From contig NZ_QMEW01000009.1 of the NCBI RefSeq assembly GCF_003284965.1, positions 1 through 64,000 of the forward strand: a stretch of DNA of 64,000 nt. Direction: 5' to 3'. Position numbers and translations under genes: made by a program. Origin of the DNA: Mycolicibacterium sp. GF69. GTDB taxonomy: Bacteria; Actinomycetota; Actinomycetes; Mycobacteriales; Mycobacteriaceae. The notes beneath the pieces are model-generated. The model worked only from the letters and a program-made list of their open reading frames with translations, ran no database searches and was not told where the DNA came from. Shown here piece after piece: positions 45,210-54,017 of this stretch. Position 1 is the stretch's first letter; the number at the start of each line of letters is the position of its first letter.

Positions 45210-46436
45210 TTAGCGGCTCAACACCGCCACGCACTCGACGTGGTGCGTGAGCGGGAACGAGTCGAAGACCCGCAACTCCTCGACCGTGTATCCGTGTCCG
45301 CGGTAGAGACCAACATCGCGCGCGAACGACGCCGCCTCACAACCGATATGGATGACACGTGGTACCCCGGCGGCCGCCAGCAGGTCGATCACCTCGCGGC
45401 CGGCACCCGTCCGCGGCGGATCGAGCACCGCGACATCGGCGCGAGGACGCTGGGCAGCCAGTGCTCGGCGCACCGAGTCGGTGATGACCGACACCCATCC
45501 CATGTCACCCAGCGCGGCCCGCGCCGCCCGCGATGACCCCCGCGACGTGTCGACGGTGACGACCTTCCCGGTCTCACCGACGGCCTCAGCCAGCACCGCC
45601 GCGAAAACGCCTGCGCCACCGTACAAGTCCCACGCTGTCATCCCGGCGTTCAACTGCGCCCATTCGGCCACCAACTTGCTGTAGAGCCGCGCCGCGTCGC
45701 GATGCGACTGCCAGAAGGCGGTCACGGGCACGCGCCAGGCCCGGCTCCCGACCCGTTGTACGGCCTCGTAGCCGCCCTCGATCACCTGGGTGGGGGCCTT
45801 GCGTCGGCTCTGGCGTCCCGTGCGGGGACCGGATTGCACGACGTGCCGCATGCCGTCGTCGTCGAGTGCGACGTGCAGCTGTGCACCCGGTGGCCAGCTC
45901 CGGTCGGCCAGTCCATCGAGCATGCCGTCGGGCAACTGCGCACAGTTCAGATCGGTGATGAGCTCGGCGCTGTGGAAGCGGTGGAACCCCGGCCGACCGG
46001 TAGCCGTGGTGGCCAACCGCACCCGTGTCCGCCAGCCTGTCGCGCCGACGTCGCCGACCGGATCGGCGGTGGCATCGTCCTCGGCGCGCCATAGGTAGCC
46101 GCCCAACCGCATCAGCTGGTTGGCCACCACAGCGCCCTTGATCCGGCGTACCGCGTCCGGTGCGGCGAATGCCATGTCGCAGCATCCGGCGCCGTCCGCA
46201 CCTGCGATGGGGCAGATCGACTCGACACGCTCGGGCGACGGGTCGATCACCTCGACAGCGTCGGCGTGCCAATACTTTCCGTGATCGGCGACGACCCGCA
46301 CCCTGACGCGCTCACCCGGTAGTGCGTAGCGGACGAACACCACACGGCCGTCGTGGCGCGCCACGCAGCTACCGCCGTTTGCGGGCGGACCCACCGTCAA
46401 CGTCAGTTCCGACGGCGCAACCGCGAGATCCGTCAC
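45210..46436 (-). CDS. TrmA/RlmD-family RNA (uracil-5-)methyltransferase
   Basis: 408 aa. N-terminal TRAM RNA-binding domain (GSCVARHDGRVVFVRYALPGERV), cysteine cluster CPIAGADGAGCCDM that may hold an Fe-S centre, and SAM domain with DLYGGAGVF and DPPRTGAGREV; the catalytic Cys is in VIHIGCEAASFARD. Likely methylates U in tRNA or 23S rRNA. GTG at 46436 overlaps the permease stop (GTGA). Position Rv2689c. Confidence 0.9.
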   Translation of the reverse strand: MTDLAVAPSELTLTVGPPANGGSCVARHDGRVVFVRYALPGERVRVRVVADHGKYWHADAVEVIDPSPERVESICPIAGADGAGCCDMAFAAPDAVRRIKGAVVANQLMRLGGYLWRAEDDATADPVGDVGATGWRTRVRLATTATGRPGFHRFHSAELITDLNCAQLPDGMLDGLADRSWPPGAQLHVALDDDGMRHVVQSGPRTGRQSRRKAPTQVIEGGYEAVQRVGSRAWRVPVTAFWQSHRDAARLYSKLVAEWAQLNAGMTAWDLYGGAGVFAAVLAEAVGETGKVVTVDTSRGSSRAARAALGDMGWVSVITDSVRRALAAQRPRADVAVLDPPRTGAGREVIDLLAAAGVPRVIHIGCEAASFARDVGLYRGHGYTVEELRVFDSFPLTHHVECVAVLSR

Positions 46437-48427
46437 TCCAGGAATCCCCTACGGGCGTCGCCGGGTGCGGACTGCGGCTGCAGCGTCTTGAGCCGCTCCG
46501 ACGAACTCAGCTGCCAGGGGACAGAAGTCACCATCACATTGGGCTCGAACAGCAGTCGCCCCTTGAGCCGCAGCGCACTCTGGTTGTGCAGCACCTGTTC
46601 CCACCAGTGGCCCACCACGTACTCCGGGATGAACACCGTGACCACGGTGCGCGGCGACTCCCTGCTGACCCGTTTGACGTAATCGAGCACCGGGCGGGTG
46701 ATCTCCCGATACGGCGAGGCGATCACCTTCAGCGGGACGCTGATGTCGCTGTCCTCCCACTTGTGCACGAGTGCCCGCGTCTCGCCGTCGTCGACGCTGA
46801 CCGTGATCGCCTCCAGCGTGTCCGGTCGGGTGGCCCTGGCATAGGCCAAGGCGCGCATGGTGGGCAGATGAAGTTTGGATACCAGCACGATCGCGTGGTT
46901 GCGACTCGGCAGCACCATGTCGCTTTCGGCGGCGGCCTGCCCCTCGAGTTCGCGCGCCACCGTGGCGTAGTGCTTGTGAATCAGCTTCATGATCGCGTAG
47001 AGGACACCCATCGCCAGTATCGCAATCCACGCTCCGGCAAGGAATTTCGAGACCACGACGACCACTAGCACCGTCGCGGTGCAGACGCAGCCGATCGAGT
47101 TGATGACCCGCGACCGCACCATCTTGCGCCGGATCACGGGCTCGGTCTCGGTGCGCAGCAGCCGCGTCCAGTGCCGCACCATGCCGAACTGGCTGAGCGT
47201 GAATGAGACGAACACCCCGACGATGTAGAGCTGGATGAGCGCGGTGACCTCGGCGCGAAACGCCACCACAAACGCGACCGCGGCGAATGCCAGGAACAGA
47301 ATGCCGTTGGAGAACGCGAGCCGGTCTCCGCGGGTGTGCAACTGGCGCGGCAGATACCGGTCCTGGGCGAGAATCGATCCGAGCACCGGGAAGCCGTTGA
47401 ATGCCGTGTTGGCGGCGAGCAACAGGATCAGCGCGGTTACCCCGGCGATGATGAACAGCCCGAATCTGAAGTCGTGGAACACCGCGTCGGCCAACTGCGC
47501 GATCAACGTCTTCTGGTGGTAATCAGGCGGGGCGCCGACCAGTTGTTCGTGTGGGCGCTCGGCGATCTGCACACCGGTTTCCTTGGCCAGCATGATGATT
47601 CCCATGAACAGGGTGACCGCGATCAGCCCGAGCAGCGCCAGCGTCGTCGCGGCGTTGCGGGACTTCGGCTTACGGAACGCCGGCACCCCGTTGCTGACGG
47701 CTTCCACACCGGTCAGCGCCGCACTGCCCGACGAGAACGCCCGCGCGACGAGCAGAACCAGCGCGAAACCGAAAATTTCGCCGTGCTCGGAATGCATCTC
47801 GAAGGCCGCGGATTCGGCTTGCAGGGGCTCGTCGAGCGCGTAGAGCTGGAAGAAGCCCCAACCGAGCATCACGAACATGCCGACTATGAACGCGTAAGTG
47901 GGGATGGCGAACGCGGTTCCGGACTCCCGGATGCCGCGCAGGTTCAGCGCCGCCAGCACCAGGATCGCGATGACGGCGAACAGCACCTTGTGGTCGTTGA
48001 TGAACGGCACCGCCGAGCCGATGTTCGACATCGCCGAGGACATCGACACCGCAACCGTGAGCACATAGTCCACCAGCAGCGCGCTCGCCACAGTGAGGCC
48101 GGCGGTCGGCCCCAGATTGGTGTTGACCACCTCGTAGTCCCCGCCGCCCGACGGGTAGGCGTGCACGTTCTGCCGGTAGCTGGCGATGACGATCACCATG
48201 ACTCCCACGACAGCCAGGCCGATCCACGGCGTCATCGAGTACGCGGCCAGCCCAGCGACCGAGAGGACGAGGAAGATCTCCTCGGGCGCGTACGCCGTCG
48301 ATGACAGCGCATCGGAAGCGAAGACCGGAAGGGCGATCCGCTTGGGCAGCAGGGTGTGCGAAAGCCTGTCGCTGCGAAACGGCCTGCCGAGGACCAACCG
48401 CCGCGCGAACCTGGATAGCTTGGACAC
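46433..48427 (-). CDS. APC-family permease
   Basis: 664 aa transporter with about twelve helices (starting IALPVFASDALSSTAYAPEEIFLVLSVAG) and a C-terminal cytosolic domain of ~150 residues with a Usp-like fold (IVLVSKLHLPTMRALAYARA). Substrate unknown, amino acid or cation. The start GTG at 48427 is fixed by a TACTCT -10 on the minus strand (48441-48436) eight bases upstream: a leaderless message. It is divergent from ceoB, so a role in K+ balance is possible. Position Rv2690c. Confidence 0.9.
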   Translation of the reverse strand: MSKLSRFARRLVLGRPFRSDRLSHTLLPKRIALPVFASDALSSTAYAPEEIFLVLSVAGLAAYSMTPWIGLAVVGVMVIVIASYRQNVHAYPSGGGDYEVVNTNLGPTAGLTVASALLVDYVLTVAVSMSSAMSNIGSAVPFINDHKVLFAVIAILVLAALNLRGIRESGTAFAIPTYAFIVGMFVMLGWGFFQLYALDEPLQAESAAFEMHSEHGEIFGFALVLLVARAFSSGSAALTGVEAVSNGVPAFRKPKSRNAATTLALLGLIAVTLFMGIIMLAKETGVQIAERPHEQLVGAPPDYHQKTLIAQLADAVFHDFRFGLFIIAGVTALILLLAANTAFNGFPVLGSILAQDRYLPRQLHTRGDRLAFSNGILFLAFAAVAFVVAFRAEVTALIQLYIVGVFVSFTLSQFGMVRHWTRLLRTETEPVIRRKMVRSRVINSIGCVCTATVLVVVVVSKFLAGAWIAILAMGVLYAIMKLIHKHYATVARELEGQAAAESDMVLPSRNHAIVLVSKLHLPTMRALAYARATRPDTLEAITVSVDDGETRALVHKWEDSDISVPLKVIASPYREITRPVLDYVKRVSRESPRTVVTVFIPEYVVGHWWEQVLHNQSALRLKGRLLFEPNVMVTSVPWQLSSSERLKTLQPQSAPGDARRGFLE

Positions 48428-48514
48428 GAGTGCCAAGAGTAAGCCCAGCGGCAATTCGCCGTCGGAAAGCTGTAGCGTTCTGCACTGCACGGGTTCGACA
48501 GAAAGGACCGTGGA
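48428..48514. promoter_or_regulatory. Divergent APC permease / ceoB promoter region
   Basis: Minus strand -10 TACTCT (48441-48436) for the leaderless permease mRNA. Plus strand -10 TAGCGT (48473-48478) for ceoB, whose message would have a ~30-base leader with GAAAGGA. Confidence 0.5.
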
Positions 48515-49186
48515 GTGCGTGTAGTGGTGATGGGCTGCGGCCGGGTGGGGGCGTCGCTGTCGGACAGCCTCTCGCGGATCGGCCACGACGTCGCAGTGAT
48601 CGACCGGGACAGCACGGCATTCCACCGGCTGTCACCGGAGTTCTCCGGCGAACGGGTGCTCGGTATGGGCTTCGACCGTGACGTGCTGCTGCGGGCGGGC
48701 ATCGAAGAGGCCGGCGCCTTCGCTGCGGTGTCGTCGGGCGACAACTCCAACATCATCTCGGCGCGGGTGGCCCGCGAGACCTTCGGCGTCGAGCGCGTCG
48801 TCGCCCGCATCTACGACGCCAAGCGCGCGGCGGTCTACGAACGCCTCGGCATCCCGACGGTGGCGACCGTGCCGTGGACGACCGACCGGCTGCTCAACGT
48901 GTTGACCCGCGAAACCGAAACCACCAAGTGGCGCGACCCCACCGGCAACGTCGGACTGACCGAACTGGCGCTGCACGAATTCTGGATGGGCCGCCGGATC
49001 ACCGACCTGGAGGCGGCCACCGGCGGCCGGGCGGCGTTCCTCATCCGCTTCGGCGCCGGTCTGCTGCCCGACAGCAAGACCGTCATCCAGGCGGGCGATC
49101 AGGTCTTCATGGCCGCGATCGCCGGCCACATCGCCGAAGCCCTGGCCATCGCGGCGCTGCCGCCCAGCGAGGATATCGAGGGCTAG
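48515..49186 (+). CDS. ceoB: CeoB, TrkA-type K+ uptake regulator
   Basis: 223 aa RCK protein: nucleotide-binding motif VVVMGCGRVGASLSDSL at the N terminus and a TrkA-C domain after residue ~130. Gates potassium uptake with CeoC at the inner face of the membrane. GTG start with AAAGGA seven bases upstream. Orthologue of Rv2691. Confidence 0.93.
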   Translation: MRVVVMGCGRVGASLSDSLSRIGHDVAVIDRDSTAFHRLSPEFSGERVLGMGFDRDVLLRAGIEEAGAFAAVSSGDNSNIISARVARETFGVERVVARIYDAKRAAVYERLGIPTVATVPWTTDRLLNVLTRETETTKWRDPTGNVGLTELALHEFWMGRRITDLEAATGGRAAFLIRFGAGLLPDSKTVIQAGDQVFMAAIAGHIAEALAIAALPPSEDIEG

Positions 49187-49196
49187 AGAGAAGCCT

Positions 49197-49862
49197 ATGA
49201 AAGTCGCCATCGCCGGGGCCGGCGCCGTCGGCCGGTCCATCGCCCGCGAACTCGTCGACGCTCACGAGGTGACGCTGCTCGAACGCAATCCCGACCACAT
49301 CGACGTCGACGCGATTCCGGCAGCGCAGTGGCGGCTCGGGGATGCGTGCGAGCTGACCATGCTCGAGTCCGTCCAACTCGAGGAGTTCGACGTGGTGATC
49401 GCCGCCACCGGCGACGACAAGGTCAACGTCGTGGTCAGCCTGCTCGCCAAGACCGAGTTCGCGGTGCAGCGCGTGGTGGCCCGCGTCAACGACCCACGCA
49501 ACGAATGGCTGTTCGACGAGAGCTGGGGAGTCGACGTGGCCGTGTCGACGCCGCGGATGCTGGCCTCGCTCGTGGAGGAGGCCGTCGCGGTCGGCGACCT
49601 GGTGCGGCTGATGGAGTTCCGCAAGGGTCAGGCCAACCTCGTCGAGATCACGCTGCCCGACGACACCCCGTGGGGCGGCAAGCCCGTCAAACGCCTCGAA
49701 CTGCCACGCGACTGCACGCTGGTGACGATCCTGCGTGGCCCGCGGGTGATCGTGCCCGAGTCCGACGAACCGCTCGAAGGTGGCGACGAATTGCTGTTCG
49801 TGGCCGTCGCCGAGGTCGAGGACCAGTTGCAGGATCTGCTGCTGCATCCGCAGCCGCGTTGA
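49197..49862 (+). CDS. ceoC: CeoC, TrkA-type K+ uptake regulator
   Basis: 221 aa second RCK subunit (VAIAGAGAVGRSIARELVDAHEVTLLERN; later VVIAATGDDKVNVVVSLLAKTEF). Ten-base gap from ceoB with GAGAGAAG as ribosome-binding site. Orthologue of Rv2692. No Trk/Ktr membrane subunit lies in this window. Confidence 0.93.
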   Translation: MKVAIAGAGAVGRSIARELVDAHEVTLLERNPDHIDVDAIPAAQWRLGDACELTMLESVQLEEFDVVIAATGDDKVNVVVSLLAKTEFAVQRVVARVNDPRNEWLFDESWGVDVAVSTPRMLASLVEEAVAVGDLVRLMEFRKGQANLVEITLPDDTPWGGKPVKRLELPRDCTLVTILRGPRVIVPESDEPLEGGDELLFVAVAEVEDQLQDLLLHPQPR

Positions 49863-49874
49863 GTCGGCGCGCGA

Positions 49875-50546
49875 TCAGCGACCCGACGGCGTCTGCGGAT
49901 CGGCTGCCGTGACGGCCTTCTGCGCGGACCGGATCGCCAGATAGGTCACCAGCGCGGCCACCGCGGTCAGCGGCCAGCCCATGGCGATGCGCGCGACTCC
50001 CAGCCAACCGGTCTCGTCGGCGTCGTAGAGATGGCGCTGCACGATGAAGCGGGACGCGAACACCGCCACCCAGAACAGCGTCGCAACGTCGAACGCCGTC
50101 ACCGCCGTGCGCACCTGGCGCCAGTCGTGGCCGTGCCCGTTGACCCAGCCCCACACGTAGCCGACGACAGGACGGCGGATCAGCACCGAAATCGTGAACA
50201 CCGCCGCCCAGAACAACGACACCCAGATGCCCCACAGGAAGTAGTTCTTGGACTCGCCTGTCACGTAAGCGATCAGGGCGCAGATGCCGACACCGAAGAA
50301 GCCGGAGATCGCGGGCTGCGTGGACTCACGGCGAGCCAGTCGCCACGCCAGGATCACGCCGGCCACGCCGAGTGCGGCGACGATGGCGGGCATCAGCCCG
50401 AAAATCTGGGAGACCGGAACGAACGCCACCACGGGCAGCGACGAATAGATCAGACCGCTGACGCCGCCCATCTGGTCGAGGACGGCGTGCGCCCTCGTCG
50501 ACTGCTGGGTTCTCGCTTGCCCCGGTTCGCTTCCGGGGTCGCTCAC
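49875..50546 (-). CDS. DUF3159 membrane protein
   Basis: 223 aa with about six helices (LIYSSLPVVAFVPVSQIFGLMPAIVAALGV ... WGIWVSLFWAAVFTISVLIRRP ... FDVATLFWVAVFASRFIVQ). Function unknown. GTG at 50546 overlaps the stop of the OB-fold gene (GTGA). Position Rv2693c. Confidence 0.85.
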   Translation of the reverse strand: MSDPGSEPGQARTQQSTRAHAVLDQMGGVSGLIYSSLPVVAFVPVSQIFGLMPAIVAALGVAGVILAWRLARRESTQPAISGFFGVGICALIAYVTGESKNYFLWGIWVSLFWAAVFTISVLIRRPVVGYVWGWVNGHGHDWRQVRTAVTAFDVATLFWVAVFASRFIVQRHLYDADETGWLGVARIAMGWPLTAVAALVTYLAIRSAQKAVTAADPQTPSGR

Positions 50547-50914
50547 TTCTGAATCTCGTAGTGCGGGTTGTAGATTGCCTTCGCCCCGTTGTCGAGCTTG
50601 CCGACGCGTCCATGCACCTTGAGGGTGCGGCCCGACTCGATACCGGGAATGCGGCGCTGACCGAGCCATACCAGCATCACCGAGTCGGTGCCGTCGAACA
50701 GTTCGGCCTTCACACCCCCCGCGCATGCCTTGCCGTTGCACTCGACGCTGCGCAGGGTGCCGATCATCGTGACTTCCTGGCCGCGTTGACAGTCGATCGC
50801 CTTCTGGGCGCCGGTCATGGCGGCCTCATCGCTGAGCTCCTCGACGTCGAGTTGCTCGGGGTCCTCCGTCAACCGACGGGTGAGCCGGCGCAGATACCCT
50901 TCGGCCGTTGCCAT
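50543..50914 (-). CDS. OB-fold nucleic-acid-binding protein
   Basis: 123 aa. The core GQEVTMIGTLRSVECNGKA ... VKAELFDGTDSVMLVWLGQRRIPGIESGRTLKVHGRVGKLDNG has the beta-barrel pattern of OB-folds that bind single-stranded nucleic acid. ATG at 50914 with GGAGAGG. Position Rv2694c. Confidence 0.85.
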   Translation of the reverse strand: MATAEGYLRRLTRRLTEDPEQLDVEELSDEAAMTGAQKAIDCQRGQEVTMIGTLRSVECNGKACAGGVKAELFDGTDSVMLVWLGQRRIPGIESGRTLKVHGRVGKLDNGAKAIYNPHYEIQK

Positions 50915-51046
50915 GGCCTCTCCTGACCTATCCAGATCCACAGTGGATCTACCCGATAATCGCCACGGTAACCCTGTTGGTTACGAGATGCCACGGGGGG
51001 TCACCTCGCCGCGCCGTGTGCGATCGGGCCAAGGCACGATCAGTCC

Positions 51047-51748
51047 ATGACGGTCAATCTCCGCGGCATCACCACCGTCCTGCTACCCGGCACCGGATCG
51101 GACGACGACTTCGTCCACCGGGCGTTCTCCGGGGTCCTGCACGAGCAGGGCGCGACAGTCGTCACGCCGGCACCCCGGCCACACCGGCTCGTCGCGGGCT
51201 ACCGCGAAGCGCTCGACGAGGCGGCACGCGGCGGACCCATCGCCGTCGGCGGCGTGTCGATCGGGGCCGCGGTCGCCACCGCGTGGGCGCTGGTTCACCC
51301 CGACCGTGCGGTCGGGGTCCTCGCGGCGCTCCCGGCGTGGACGGGGTCTCCGCAGCACGCGCCTGCGGCGGCCGCGGCGCGTCACTCCGCAGACCAACTG
51401 CGCCGCGAGGGCCTCGCTGCCACCACGGCGGTGATGCGGGCGTCGAGCCCCCAGTGGCTGGCCGACGAGCTCACCCGGTCCTGGCTCGGCCAGTGGCCGT
51501 CGCTGCCCGACGCGATGGAGGAGGCGGCCGGCTATGTCGCGCCCACCTGCACGGAATTGGCGCGGTTGGCCGTCCCGCTGGGCGTGGCCGGCGCGACCGA
51601 CGACCCGGTGCACCCGATCGAGGTGGCCTCCGAATGGGTGAGCGCCGCGCCGCGGGCGGCACTACGCACCGTGACGCTCGACGAGATGGGCGCCGACCCG
51701 GCGGTGCTGGGCGCAGCATGCGTGGCCGCCCTGCTGGACGTCGAATAG
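51047..51748 (+). CDS. Alpha/beta hydrolase
   Basis: 233 aa alpha/beta hydrolase: LLPGTGSDDDFVHRAF oxyanion region, nucleophile Ser in GGVSIGAAVA, acid in GATDDPVHP. Substrate unknown. ATG at 51047. Position Rv2695. Confidence 0.82.
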   Translation: MTVNLRGITTVLLPGTGSDDDFVHRAFSGVLHEQGATVVTPAPRPHRLVAGYREALDEAARGGPIAVGGVSIGAAVATAWALVHPDRAVGVLAALPAWTGSPQHAPAAAAARHSADQLRREGLAATTAVMRASSPQWLADELTRSWLGQWPSLPDAMEEAAGYVAPTCTELARLAVPLGVAGATDDPVHPIEVASEWVSAAPRAALRTVTLDEMGADPAVLGAACVAALLDVE

Positions 51749-51819
51749 CAGTCAAGTGCCACTAGCAGGTGGATCGCACGCAGGTGGCGCGTGGAATCAA
51801 CCGGTTAACGCGCAAAAAG

Positions 51820-52584
51820 TCAGCCGCCGGTGATGGTGCGCAACTGCTGCATCGCCGAGCCCTGGGCGCTGCGACGTGCGACCGGCTCGGCGGGCGGCTC
51901 TTGCTGGCCCGCCTGCTGGGCTTGTTGCGCTTGCTCAGCGGCAGCCTGCTCGGCGGCGGCGCGCAGCTGGTTGGCCATCGCCTCGGGCAACTCGACCGCC
52001 AGCGGCGTTCGTACCGGCAGCGGCGTGTCGCCACGGCGAACCACGGTGTCGGCCAGGGCTTCTCGCGCTTCGGCTGCGAGGGCGTCGATGTGTTCCTGCG
52101 GACCGTTGACCACGCAGCGGATCATCCAGCGATAACCGTCGACCCCGATGAACCGCACCACACCGGGCTGGCCCTGCTGCGCGGCCTGCGCCTGCTGCGC
52201 GGACGCCACGCCGACGACCTCCCGACCCCACGGGCCATCCTGGATCGAGACCTTCGCACCGTCTTTACGCAGCGAGTCGGCCAGTTCCCCGGCGATGTCA
52301 CGCCACAGGCTGCTGGTCTTGGGAGCGGCATATGCGGCGACGGTGAAGCGGCCGTGCGGCGTGACGACCCACACCGCACTCGGCACCCCTTGCGGGGTGA
52401 GCTCGACCTGCACCTGGCCGGCCGCCGGCAACGGGATCAGGACCGAGCCGAGATCCAGGCGGCCTGCCGCGGCGGCCTCCGCGTCGTCGAAGTCCTCGAT
52501 GTCGAACGGACCCTCCAACTCGCCGTCGACCGCGTCTTCGGCGTCGCTGATCTGGTCGTTGTCTTTGCTTTTACCGAATGCCAT
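51820..52584 (-). CDS. DUF3710 family protein
   Basis: 254 aa: acidic N terminus, DUF3710 core (GPFDIEDFDDAEA ... RWMIRCVVNGPQ) and Gln/Ala-rich C-terminal tail (AEQAAAEQAQQAQQAGQQ). Only one base separates it from the dut stop, so it is in one operon with dut. Function unknown. Position Rv2696c. Confidence 0.88.
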   Translation of the reverse strand: MAFGKSKDNDQISDAEDAVDGELEGPFDIEDFDDAEAAAAGRLDLGSVLIPLPAAGQVQVELTPQGVPSAVWVVTPHGRFTVAAYAAPKTSSLWRDIAGELADSLRKDGAKVSIQDGPWGREVVGVASAQQAQAAQQGQPGVVRFIGVDGYRWMIRCVVNGPQEHIDALAAEAREALADTVVRRGDTPLPVRTPLAVELPEAMANQLRAAAEQAAAEQAQQAQQAGQQEPPAEPVARRSAQGSAMQQLRTITGG

Positions 52585-52585
52585 C

Positions 52586-53050
52586 TCACAAACTCGCATG
52601 TCCGCCGGAGGAACCGTGGCCACCGTCGCCACGGGAGGTTTCACCCAGACCGGCCTCGTCGAACGAGGTGACTTCGACCAGTTCGGGCAGCTCGACCCGC
52701 TGAACCAGCAACTGCGCGATGCGGTCCCCGCGGTGTATGGCGATCGGCATCTGCGGATCGAGGTTGATCAGTGCCACCTTGATCTCGCCACGGTACCCGG
52801 CGTCGATCGTTCCAGGGCTGTTGACGATCGAAAGCCCCACGCGGGCAGCCAGACCCGAGCGAGGGTGCACCAGACCGACCATCCCGTGCGGGATGGCCAC
52901 CGCGATACCGGTCGGGACCAGCGCGCGGTGTCCGGGCGCCAGTTCGACGTCGAGCGCGCTGAACAGGTCGACGCCCGCGTCGCCGTCATGGGCACGGCTG
53001 GGCATCGGCAGATCAGGGTCGAGACGCACGACCGCCAGAGAAGTGGGCAC
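52586..53050 (-). CDS. dut: dUTP pyrophosphatase
   Basis: Trimeric dUTPase producing dUMP and removing dUTP. 154 aa, the size I recall for M. tuberculosis. All five motifs are present: [37 protein letters not shown] and the Gly-rich C-terminal arm [19 protein letters not shown] at 53050 is eight bases after a minus-strand TAATCT -10 and has no ribosome-binding site, so probably leaderless. Confidence 0.95.
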   Translation of the reverse strand: MPTSLAVVRLDPDLPMPSRAHDGDAGVDLFSALDVELAPGHRALVPTGIAVAIPHGMVGLVHPRSGLAARVGLSIVNSPGTIDAGYRGEIKVALINLDPQMPIAIHRGDRIAQLLVQRVELPELVEVTSFDEAGLGETSRGDGGHGSSGGHASL

Positions 53051-53075
53051 GACGTCAGAGATTACTCTTGGCCCC
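53051..53075. promoter_or_regulatory. 25-bp divergent gap with overlapping -10 boxes
   Basis: dut -10 TAATCT on the minus strand (53064-53059) and DUF3093 -10 TACTCT on the plus strand (53063-53068) share two base pairs. Each predicted start falls at or next to its start codon, so both messages are leaderless and each -35 lies inside the opposite gene. Confidence 0.6.
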
Positions 53076-53552
53076 GTGTCCGACACGCGCGCCACGACGC
53101 AATCCGTGCGCTACCGCGAGCGGCTTCGGGTGCCGTGGTGGTGGTGGCCGCCGGGCCTGGGCCTCGCGGCGCTGATCGCGCTCGAAGTCGTGATGGGCAT
53201 CCCCGGCCTGCCCCAATGGCTGCCGTACGCCCTGCTGCTGCCCGTCGCCGCCGTCGCGCTGCTGTGGCTGGGCCGTACCGAGGTGCGGGTCGTCAGCGGG
53301 CCGGAGGGCACCGAACTGTGGGCGGGTGCTGCACATCTGCCGACCGACGTGATCGCCCGGTCGGCCGAGGTGCCGCGCAGCGCCAAATCGGCAGCCCTGG
53401 GCCGCCAACTGGATCCGGCCGCCTACGTCGTGCATCGGGCATGGGTGGGCCCGATGGTTCTGGTAGTACTCGACGATCCCGACGATCCAACGCCGTATTG
53501 GCTGGTGAGCTGTCGTCACCCCGAGCGGGTGCTGGCGGCGCTGCGCAGCTAG
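53076..53552 (+). CDS. DUF3093 family membrane protein
   Basis: 158 aa: two N-terminal helices ([20 protein letters not shown] and [19 protein letters not shown]) then a cytosolic or periplasmic beta-rich domain. Function unknown. GTG start and TACTCT -10 indicate a leaderless transcript. Ends in a CTAG shared with the convergent DUF4193 gene. Position Rv2698. Confidence 0.85.
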   Translation: MSDTRATTQSVRYRERLRVPWWWWPPGLGLAALIALEVVMGIPGLPQWLPYALLLPVAAVALLWLGRTEVRVVSGPEGTELWAGAAHLPTDVIARSAEVPRSAKSAALGRQLDPAAYVVHRAWVGPMVLVVLDDPDDPTPYWLVSCRHPERVLAALRS

Positions 53553-53851
53553 GCCGCGCAGTCCGAGCAGATCATCACGCCGTTCTTCTCGCTGGCCAGG
53601 CGACTGCGGTGATGTACCAAAAAGCAGCTCGAGCAGGTGAACTCGTCGGCTTGTTTGGGAACCACTCGCACCGACAGCTCTTCACCGGACAGGTCGGCGC
53701 CGGGCAACTCGAAGGACTCCGCGGACTCTGACTCGTCGACGTCGACAACCGCCGACTGGGCCTCGTTACGCCGCGCCTTCAACTCCTCGAGCGAATCTTC
53801 CGAGACATCATCGGTCTCGGTGCGCCGTGGGGCGTCGTAATCGGTAGCCAT
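53549..53851 (-). CDS. DUF4193 zinc-ribbon-like protein
   Basis: 100 aa: acidic N-terminal half, then a four-cysteine zinc site CSSC ... CSDC with HHRSRLASEKNGVMI between. Conserved in actinobacteria, role unknown. ATG at 53851 with GGAGGGG. Position Rv2699c. Confidence 0.9.
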   Translation of the reverse strand: MATDYDAPRRTETDDVSEDSLEELKARRNEAQSAVVDVDESESAESFELPGADLSGEELSVRVVPKQADEFTCSSCFLVHHRSRLASEKNGVMICSDCAA

Positions 53852-53948
53852 CCTCGTCCCCTCCGAATAAACCATGTGCAGCAGAGCTTTGTACCAGCGT
53901 CGAACGCATCTACCAAATGATTCGTGCCCTTATTGATACCCGTTCTAC

Positions 53949-54011
53949 TGTGATTTATGTCACAACTGCTATCGGTCCATGCAAAGAAGGGCGTATCAGG
54001 GGCTCTAGAGT
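53949..54011 (+). promoter_or_regulatory. CRP site and -10 box of cei
   Basis: TGTGA-N6-TCACA (53949-53964) matches the cAMP receptor protein consensus perfectly. The cei -10 box TAGAGT (54006-54011) is six bases before GTG 54018. Taking 54018 as +1, the CRP site is centred at -61.5, the classic class I activator position. No good -35 is seen. Confidence 0.65.
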
Positions 54012-54017
54012 GCAGTC

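Noticed and set aside
51787..51813. Hairpin GCGCGT / ACGCGC between the alpha/beta hydrolase and DUF3710
   Set aside because: Only six pairs around a 15-base loop; too weak to call a terminator.
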